From JAKZVK01 sp965237575 (GTDB lineage Bacteria > Acidobacteriota > Terriglobia > Bryobacterales > UBA6623): a DNA stretch of 64,000 nt. The stretch is taken from contig CBDEGI010000004.1 of assembly GCA_965237575.1 (NCBI GenBank), positions 4,154,001-4,218,000 of the forward strand, read 5' to 3'. Within the stretch, counting starts at the first letter, position 1; every line of letters begins with the position of its first letter. Below, piece after piece: positions 57,722 through 64,000 of this stretch. Under the pieces are notes generated by a model, which was not told the origin of the DNA, did not search any database, and saw only the letters and a list, made by a program, of their open reading frames with translations. The translations under genes were made by a program, and so were the position numbers.

Positions 57722-59496
57722 CTAATGCCACCGCTGGCTCTCTCCTGCGCCAGCCCCAATCTCGTTAAGTGCCTCAAGTGCGTCCTTTCTAATGCGCTTT
57801 TGCTTTGCTGGTGTCTTCTCCGCGAGATCTCGGGCTCGCAAATAGTATCTGTGCGCCTCGTCGAACTTCTTGTGTCGTACCAAGCTAACCGCGAAGTCTC
57901 CGTAGCCCTCGACGTACTTCGGGTCGATGGTGATCGCCTTGAGTCCATGGTCACGGCACTTTTCCAAGTGTTCCGGCTTGGAGCGGTAGTCGCGGGTAGC
58001 GTGTAGACGACAGAGGTTGGCGTGCGAAAGCTTGTTGTCGGGATCCAATTGCAAGGACTCTTCAAAGTACTGTTGCGCAATCTCAGCGGCGCTCCGCGAC
58101 GGGCCTCCGGGGACCTCGATTCCGTCAAGGCTGGGAACGCTCGACTCCGCCACCTGAAGCATCGACCACCCCAGCGTGTTGTAGTATCGCCAATTCTTGG
58201 GCGAGCTGTTATTCTCATCAATCTCGATGGCCCTGCGTAGCTGGTCGGCAACTGTGGCAAAACGCTTGCGCGAGCTGTTTCTTGTCGGCAGGCGGCTCCG
58301 CTCTTGGGTGGTCGATGATGCCAGCGATGGCTTGCACGTAAAGAATCCATGAGTGGGGGTCCTGGTCGGCGGCGGCCCACTGCTTGCCTGCTTCTTCGGC
58401 ATGCTGGCGAGCATTCCTCGCTGCATCGGAACCACTTTCCAAGCGGTGGGCTTGTTGGAAGTAGCAATGCGCCAGGCCCGCGTTTGCGAAACCCAATCGT
58501 TTGCAGTGCTGGTCTTTACGCCTCTTCTGCACATTGACTTGATCAACTCCTAGAATGGGAGCACTTGTGTTTTGTCCCATGAGAGTTGCCTCAAGAGCCC
58601 GCCTAAAAAGTGTGATCGCTGAGTTGATCGAGTCCTCGGTCCGCTCCTCCAGGGTCAAGGTGGCATAGAAGTAGAGGGCTTCGTAATAATGAGGGTCTTC
58701 ATGAACGATGAAATTCCTGCTTCGCACGCGTTTGAAGCTCGGGATGATCAATGAGTGCGTGGGCTTTGAGCGCCTTGAGGCCTTCGGTAAAGTGGCGAAC
58801 GCTGACCAGTTGCCTATTACGGTCCACGGTGCCATGCAGCTGAAGGATCATGAAGGCAGTGTCGCGGATGAGCCCCGGAACGGCGGAGACGTTCGTGATT
58901 TGTGCCGTCTTCTCCAGCGCCGTTGGCCGAGGAGCGGTCGCCGAGCCGTTAGCCGGGAGCGGCCGCGGCACATTTCGCCCCTCCCGATAGACGAGCACTT
59001 GCGTGTGCTCTCCGACCGAGACAAGCGATACATGGATAAGCAGCCCTAAGTACTCCAAACGAGAGCGTAAGTGCAGGATCGGGACCCGCAGGAGGTTAGT
59101 AATCACAGGAAGCGGGATCTCGACGCCGCCGAACTTGATGGTGCCGTGAAGATCGAGCTCGAATCCGGGGGCATCCATCAAGACATCCGTCGAGGCCACG
59201 TCGGTCTGAAGCTTACTGAAGTTCCTGTAGGCGTCGGCTATAGCAGCCAACTCACCGCGCAACATCAACTCAACCTGGCGGCTCTGGAGTTCCTCGGAGA
59301 TTCCTCCCATCACAGTTATGGAGGCGACGTGGGGGCATTCACGAGCTCTGTTACACAGTAGTCGGTAGTGTCGCTGGCGCATCAGCACATAAGCAAATAG
59401 AAAAAGCAGAGCGGTGGCCGTGGCGGAGAGCCACGGGTGGTTACTGGGGGCGGATGCGATGTCCTGAAAGTCGAAGACCAGCGCGCAAGGTGCCAT
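57722..59496 (-). CDS. Membrane-anchored TPR-like protein (two frameshifts)
   Basis: The ATG at 59496 follows GGAG and opens a membrane helix near residues 17-36. A roughly 220-residue cytoplasmic or periplasmic domain follows, then helical repeats of TPR type (HYYEALYFYATLTLEER, RYYNTLGWSMLQVAES, FEESLQLDPDNKLSHANLCRL). Frame is lost at 58711-58713 and again at 58259-58262; in each case removing one T (coding strand) joins the pieces: QEFIVHEDPHYYEAL and QAFATVADQLRRAIEI. The composite is 590 aa and ends at 57722. It leads an operon with the 150-aa hypothetical gene. I do not recognise its family. Confidence 0.7.
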
Positions 59497-59578
59497 GGTC
59501 GTGCTCCGCACTTTCAATTGTACTGCGGTTCCACGCGTGACGGAGCTGTGTCTCAGCCATGAGAAGCCGCGCTCGAGG

Positions 59579-60961
59579 CTATGGGCGGTCGCTGGTCCGC
59601 TCGACCAAGTCATCCACCGTCTCGGCAATCGTCTCTTCCACTCCGGCCCGGAACGGTCCCGGCAGCGACGTGAACAACATCGCGTCCCCGCCTTCATACC
59701 CACCCTCTTTCAAGACCCGCAGGCTCGGCACATAACCAAACACGTCATTGTTGTAGGCCGACACCCAGGTATCGTGCCAACCATACGCGCCCTTGAAACG
59801 CAATGAGTAATCGACCACCACCTCGCCCCCCAGAGCGATGAACGTCAGCCCATCGCCGAACTGCCAAACCTGAACCGGGTAGGGATAGCTCTCGATCAGC
59901 TTGCCGTCTTCCTCGAGCATCGCCAGCATGCGCTTGGCGTGTTCGCGCTTACGCCGATTCTTGTCGCTAAGCCGCGCGTCGAGTGCCGCTTTCGACGGTA
60001 CCCTAAACGCAAGAGGTACCTGCTCGTAGGCGGTCCGCAACGGCCCGCTGAGAGCCCTCATCTTGCCCTTGAGAACCAGGTCGATCGCAATCGCCAGCGT
60101 GTCGCCGTAGCGCTTTGCCAACTCGACCGAACGCCGCGGCAGCGGATTCTGGTCGGCGCTACAGCCGTTGACGAACATCGCCACGGCGCCCGGATTGCGG
60201 TCCTCCACCGCCGACTGCGCATAGCCCGGCCAGTCGCCATTGATCTCGTAGTCACCCAGTACCGTCGCATGGCAGGCGTATCCGAACGCTACCGCTAGCA
60301 ACGCACCATCCGCCTTGCGAACGGCCAACACCGGCACGTCGTGGTCGGTGGGACTGGGGAATTCGCGCCTGCGCACACGCCGGCGGTTCACGGCGAACCC
60401 GGCCAGGCCCTGCTCGTACGACAGCGTCGCCGGCTGCCGGTTCGCCATCGCCTCACCGATGACGCCCACCACCTGGTCGATTAGCCGCTTCTGGTAGCGG
60501 TTGATCACGTTGATTTGCTCGGGCTTGAGCGTATACGAAGGTCGTTTCCGCACGCGCGTGATCGGACCGCTATGCGTGTGGGAGGCATTCAGCACCAGCT
60601 TGTCACGCGCCAACCCGTGCTCGGTGGCAGCTCGCGCCGCGATCTTCTCGGCTACCTCCCTGCGAAAGCCGCCCAGGTCCGCGGTCACCATCACTGACAC
60701 CTTCCCCATCCGGTCCTCCAGCGCCAAAGCCTTGGCGTGGATCGGGTGCCGCACGCCTTCGGAGGGCTTCTTGCGCGCGGCATACCCAGCCATCCAAATC
60801 GACTCGGAGGGCGTGATATCGGCACCAGCGACGCCGGCTTTCCAAGTCCCTTCAGCCGACGCCACATCGGCCGACACGAAGCAGGCGGTCAGCAGGAGCG
60901 TCAGCGCACCGAGAAGCTCCTTCCGTACAGGGTTCGAAACGTAGCGGCGGATGGTATGCAT
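59579..60961 (-). CDS. Exported neutral/alkaline ceramidase-like protein (copy 2)
   Basis: A 460-aa protein with a signal peptide (LGALTLLLTACFVSADVASAEG), then the neutral ceramidase N-terminal domain: VAGADITPSESIWMAGYAAR, LNASHTHSGP (candidate zinc ligands) and FGYACHATVLGDYEINGDWPG, with FVNGCSADQNPLPRR. The start at 60961 has AAGGAGAG five bases upstream. It is divergent from the M81 peptidase gene, with 160 bases between. Homologous to the Tat-exported copy at 27713 but only distantly; true substrates unknown. Confidence 0.88.
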   Translation of the reverse strand: MHTIRRYVSNPVRKELLGALTLLLTACFVSADVASAEGTWKAGVAGADITPSESIWMAGYAARKKPSEGVRHPIHAKALALEDRMGKVSVMVTADLGGFRREVAEKIAARAATEHGLARDKLVLNASHTHSGPITRVRKRPSYTLKPEQINVINRYQKRLIDQVVGVIGEAMANRQPATLSYEQGLAGFAVNRRRVRRREFPSPTDHDVPVLAVRKADGALLAVAFGYACHATVLGDYEINGDWPGYAQSAVEDRNPGAVAMFVNGCSADQNPLPRRSVELAKRYGDTLAIAIDLVLKGKMRALSGPLRTAYEQVPLAFRVPSKAALDARLSDKNRRKREHAKRMLAMLEEDGKLIESYPYPVQVWQFGDGLTFIALGGEVVVDYSLRFKGAYGWHDTWVSAYNNDVFGYVPSLRVLKEGGYEGGDAMLFTSLPGPFRAGVEETIAETVDDLVERTSDRP

Positions 60962-61121
60962 CGAAACTCTCCTTGCGACCGGGCGTGTGTCGTGGCGTAC
61001 CGAGGCTCAGAGTGTATCGCAACCCGTGCGGGCGCAGCCGGTCGCGAGCAACAATGTAGTGGCGGGCCGGAACCCCGCACTGCTACGCTACGCCGCCGCG
61101 CGCTCAACCTCGGGACTTCCC

Positions 61122-62660
61122 ATGCGACTTCGTCTCTGCCTTACAGTGGTGCTGATGGCCGGCGCCACCTCAGCCCAGCAGCCCCGGATCGCAGTCGGCG
61201 GGATGCTCCACGAGTCCAACACCTACAGCAAGTTGAAAACCGGCCTGGCGGAGTTTGACAAGCGCGGCCTGTTCCGCGGCGACGAGATCATCAACGAGTT
61301 CGAGCACGCCAACAACGAGATCACCGGCTACATTCAAGGCGCAAAGGAATACGGCTTCGCGCTGTACCCCACGATCGTCGGCTGGGCCGTCCCCTCCGGT
61401 CCCGTCACCGATGAAGCCTTCGACACGATCACCGGCGAGCTGATCCAACGTTTGAAGGTAGCCCCGAAACTCGACGGCTTGTTGCTGGCTCTTCACGGCG
61501 CGATGGTCACCGAGTCACACCCGGCCGCTGACGCCGAAGTCGTCCGCCGGGTGCGGGACGCAATGGGTCCGGCCTTCCCGATCGTCGTGACACACGACTT
61601 CCACGCGAATGTCGGCGAGGAGATCATCGAGCTCTCGACCGCACTGCTCACCTACAAAGAGAACCCCCACATCGACCAGCGCGATCGAGGTCTTCGCGCA
61701 GCTCGCATCGTGGCGGACATCGCCCGAGACAGGGTGCGTCCAACCCAGGCGATCGTCAAGCCACTGCTCTATCTCACCAAGATCCATCAGTACACCAAGC
61801 GCGAACCGCTGCTGGCGATCGTCGAGGAGACCCGGCGGCTGGAGAAGGATCCGCGCTTCCTGGCGGTCAGCCTCTCGGGCAGCTACCACTACGCCGACGT
61901 TCCCAACATGGCGCCCAGCGTCGTCGTGGTCACCGACAACGATCGAGAACTAGCCGAGCAAGAAGCCCAAAGGCTCGCCGACATGTTATGGGACCGGCGC
62001 GATCAGTTCCGGCTGACGCTGCCGGACGCTGCCGCGGCGGTGGGTCAGGCGATCGCCAACGCAGAGTTCCCGGTCGTTCTCGTTGAAACCGGTGACAACA
62101 TCGGCGGCGGTGGCCCCGGCGACAGCACCTTCATCTTGGGTGAGCTCATCCGTCAGAGAGCCCAGGGGTGGGTAGTCGCTCTGTTCGATCCGAAGGCCGT
62201 CGAGCAAGCGGTCACAGCCGGTGTAGGCAACGACTTCGAGGCCGAAGTTGGAGGCAAGACCGACGGCCAACATGGCGACCCGGTTCGCATCCGCGGCACG
62301 ATCAAGCTGATCTACGACGGGCAATACATCGAAACCGAAGCCCGCCACGGCGGGGCACGTTACCTCGACCAGGGCCTGACTGCGGTCATCCACGCTGAGG
62401 GATCGACCCGCGACGTGCCCAACGTGTTGCTCCTCGTTAGCCGGCGCCACACGCCCTTCAGCATTCATCAGCTCACCAGCGCCGGCGTTTACCCGGAGCG
62501 GCACCGCATTCTCGTGGTGAAAGCGGCGGTCGCCTTCCGCGCGGCCTACGAACCCATCGCCGCCCGCATTATCGAAGTCGACACGCCCGGCTACACGACC
62601 GTCAATCCGAACAACCGCGTCTACAAGAACATCCGCCGCCCGATGTACGGAGTGAAGTAA
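61122..62660 (+). CDS. Exported M81-family metallopeptidase (MlrC-like)
   Basis: A 512-aa protein with a signal peptide (MRLRLCLTVVLMAGATSAQQ). The family hallmarks are GGMLHESNTYS near residue 29, ALHGAMVTES, THDFHANVGEE and YKENPHIDQ (candidate zinc ligands) and GDNIGGGGPGDST near 330. The model enzyme, MlrC, degrades linearised microcystin; most relatives have other or unknown peptide substrates. I chose the ATG at 61122 because the signal peptide follows directly; the frame is open to 60951. Divergent from the ceramidase-like gene. Confidence 0.9.
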   Translation: MRLRLCLTVVLMAGATSAQQPRIAVGGMLHESNTYSKLKTGLAEFDKRGLFRGDEIINEFEHANNEITGYIQGAKEYGFALYPTIVGWAVPSGPVTDEAFDTITGELIQRLKVAPKLDGLLLALHGAMVTESHPAADAEVVRRVRDAMGPAFPIVVTHDFHANVGEEIIELSTALLTYKENPHIDQRDRGLRAARIVADIARDRVRPTQAIVKPLLYLTKIHQYTKREPLLAIVEETRRLEKDPRFLAVSLSGSYHYADVPNMAPSVVVVTDNDRELAEQEAQRLADMLWDRRDQFRLTLPDAAAAVGQAIANAEFPVVLVETGDNIGGGGPGDSTFILGELIRQRAQGWVVALFDPKAVEQAVTAGVGNDFEAEVGGKTDGQHGDPVRIRGTIKLIYDGQYIETEARHGGARYLDQGLTAVIHAEGSTRDVPNVLLLVSRRHTPFSIHQLTSAGVYPERHRILVVKAAVAFRAAYEPIAARIIEVDTPGYTTVNPNNRVYKNIRRPMYGVK

Positions 62661-62723
62661 ACGCGCCGCGGCCAGTGACAAAGGCAAGCGTGCAACGATC
62701 AATGATGGCGCAAGTTGATTGAT

Positions 62724-62800
62724 TGGTAGGCGCGGCAGGACTCGAACCTGCGACCCTCTGCTTAGAAGGCAGATGCTCTATCCGCCTGAGCTACGCGCCC
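62724..62800 (-). tRNA. tRNA-Arg (anticodon TCT)
   Basis: The minus strand folds into a full cloverleaf: acceptor GGGCGCG/CGCGCCT (with a G-T pair at the end), D arm TAGCTCAGGCGGATAGAGC, anticodon arm TCTGC-CTTCTAA-GCAGA giving anticodon TCT, and T arm GCAGGTTCGAGTCCTGC. Discriminator A and an encoded CCA end follow at 62724-62727. The 3' end points away from the integrase at 63459. Confidence 0.97.
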
Positions 62801-62988
62801 ACGCAGCCTCTGGCTTGATTCTAAACCACAGTGATCGGCACGCGACTTCGGCGAAGCTGGCTCTGCTTCGTTCTCCGCTCCGCCCTGTTTCGTTGCTGCA
62901 CGGGCAGTCACCAGAGACCCGCCGCACTCGCTGGGCGAGCGAGGTCCGTTTCTGGCTATGGTTTTGCTAGGCTCAGTCCCATCGTTCC

Positions 62989-63336
62989 GTGCCACGCAAG
63001 TCTGCCAAGACGTCAGGGCTCCGCCTCAGCAAGACGCGGCTCCGCGAACTCGTCGAAGACGCAACTGTTGACGCATGGGGCGAATCTGAGCAGGCGGTCG
63101 GATGGATGACGATGATCGACGACAACGTCACTTTTCCGTTCGAGGCGGAACTGCTGGGCGTCACCATCGTGGTGACCGGTGTCGACGTGGACGACGCGGA
63201 CGAGCTTGTGGCTGCTTGCCGTAGAGGCAAGCACCGGCAAGAGATTCGACTCATCGATCTTTCCCTGCCTTCACTGCGTCCCGCCGGGGCCGAGTGGCTT
63301 GAAGCCTACCGGCTGTGGCGCAAGGGGCTGGCATGA
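62989..63336 (+). CDS. CcbP-like calcium-binding protein
   Basis: A 115-aa protein with the pattern of the calcium-binding CcbP family: LVEDATVDAWGESEQAVGWMTMIDDNVTFPFEAELLG, in which the acidic residues would bind calcium. It starts with GTG at 62989. The TGA overlaps the ATG of the next gene (ATGA). In related bacteria a second small gene follows in the same way; here that gene is cut short. Role uncertain; the family name rests on recognition of the pattern. Confidence 0.6.
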   Translation: MPRKSAKTSGLRLSKTRLRELVEDATVDAWGESEQAVGWMTMIDDNVTFPFEAELLGVTIVVTGVDVDDADELVAACRRGKHRQEIRLIDLSLPSLRPAGAEWLEAYRLWRKGLA

Positions 63337-63458
63337 GCGAGTACCAATACTACGAGTTCCGCGCAGTCGACCGGCCACTAGACTCCGCGCAGCTCAAGCG
63401 CCTGTCCGCGATGTCGACGCGCGCCGCGATCACGCCCACCAGCCTCGTCAATACCTAG
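63333..63458 (+). pseudogene. Truncated partner gene of the CcbP-like protein
   Basis: Forty-one codons from ATG 63333: MSEYQYYEFRAVDRPLDS, then ITPTSLVN. I recognise this opening from a conserved small-protein family often found beside CcbP-like genes, whose members continue for well over 100 residues after TPTxxVN. Here the frame ends at TAG 63456-63458, and what follows is integrase sequence in the same frame. The 3' part has been replaced. Confidence 0.65.
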
Positions 63459-64000
63459 GAACGCCTCGTTCCCCTGCGACGACATCTCGGCAACAAAGCC
63501 CTCGGGCGAATCACGTCCGGGGACATCTCTGCCTACCAAGAGACCCGAATGAGTGAGGGTGTGTCGGGCCGCACCATCAAACTGGAGGTCAGTGTCCTGC
63601 GGCGGATGCTGAAGAAGGCCAAGCGTTGGGCGATGCTGGCCGAGGATGTGACGATGTATCCGGAGACATCGCACATCGGCCGAGCGCTGATCCCAGGGGA
63701 GAAGAAGTGCTTGTTCGAGACGGCAGCCAAGAAACCAGAATGGCTGGTTGCGCACTGTGCCGCTGTTCTGGCAGGCTCGACGACTTGCCGCGGTGTGGAA
63801 TTGAAGAGCATTCGCTGGCTGGAGGTCGATCTCTTCAAGCGGGAGGTGCGGATCAACCGAAGTAAGAAGGACTCGGGGAAACGGACGATCCCGTTGAACG
63901 ACGACGCGATGGCCGCCCTCGCCCGCCTGCGAGAGCGAGCGGAAGCGCTGGGCTGTACCGACCCGGACCACTACGTCTTCCCAGCCTGCGAGCGCGGGCA
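63459..64000 (+). pseudogene. N-terminally truncated tyrosine recombinase/integrase (runs off window)
   Basis: Open sequence directly after the TAG encodes the core-binding end (VSGRTIKLEVSVLRRMLKKA) and the start of the catalytic domain, with the first catalytic arginine in TTCRGVELKSIRW, the beta-hairpin VDLFKREVRINRSKKDSGKR and IPLNDDAMAALARLRERAE. No proper start codon or N-terminal arm-binding domain precedes it, since the 5' end joins the truncated neighbour. The remaining catalytic residues (HxxR, Tyr) lie beyond 64000. Confidence 0.8.

Noticed and set aside
62724..62800. tRNA-Arg as the attachment site of the nearby integrase
   Set aside because: The 3' end of the tRNA faces away from the integrase, about 735 bases off, and no repeat of the tRNA end was seen by the integrase.

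Overview
The window is about 64 kb of GC-rich bacterial chromosome and includes a probable replication-origin region. The gene set suggests a soil- or sediment-type Acidobacteriota, perhaps Solibacteres/Bryobacterales: Tat-exported sugar-phosphate-isomerase-like TIM barrels, two sulfatases, two neutral-ceramidase-fold proteins, an M81 peptidase, DUF4331, and GC-rich palindromic intergenic repeats. This taxonomic guess is inference; no rRNA gene is present.

Layout. 0.2-9.2 kb: membrane pentapeptide-repeat protein, di-haem cytochrome c, LysR regulator, DUF1015 protein, membrane serine hydrolase. 9.3-18.3 kb: trpS, an MFS exporter, an acyl-CoA ligase between two copies of a palindromic repeat, a YchF-type NTPase, an orphan MoxR ATPase, a frameshifted secreted protein and an O-methyltransferase remnant. 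18.3-21.6 kb: cysK with a YeiH-type transporter, then a Tat-exported TIM barrel. 21.7-27.6 kb: two divergent ECF sigma/anti-sigma pairs, with DUF4331, a strong terminator and a TPR protein beyond the second. 27.7-47.4 kb: ceramidase-like and HAD genes, amidohydrolase, HEAT/VWA protein, gamma-glutamyltransferase, ribA, LytS-like kinase, VWA protein, two coupled sulfatases, ddl, asnS and two TIM barrels. 48.2-57.0 kb: gyrA-larE-dnaA-dnaN-gyrB, with imperfect DnaA boxes around dnaA. 57.2-64 kb: a hypothetical gene and TPR membrane protein, a second ceramidase-like protein divergent from an M81 peptidase, tRNA-Arg(TCT), a CcbP-like gene, and a broken partner gene fused to an N-terminally truncated tyrosine integrase that runs off the window.

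Central-dogma genes (trpS, asnS, gyrA, gyrB, dnaA, dnaN, ychF, tRNA-Arg) are interleaved with export and degradation functions. The best regulatory unit is the pair of ECF modules: their anti-sigma factors share an N-terminal zinc-type motif (H-x4-C-x2-C) but carry different sensor halves, a soluble cupin and a membrane-anchored RskA domain.

Six genes are broken by single-base shifts (eight in all). Seven lie in short homopolymers, and one more probably does; reading resumes in frame on the far side. Sequencing or assembly error is the simplest explanation, so these are annotated as composite genes with the break position. The O-methyltransferase is truncated as well as shifted.

Two repeat families look worth following: a roughly 175 bp MITE-like element with imperfect terminal inverted repeats (two copies), and a direct-repeat-bounded multi-hairpin element beside moxR. 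No CRISPR array, rRNA or complete insertion sequence was seen.
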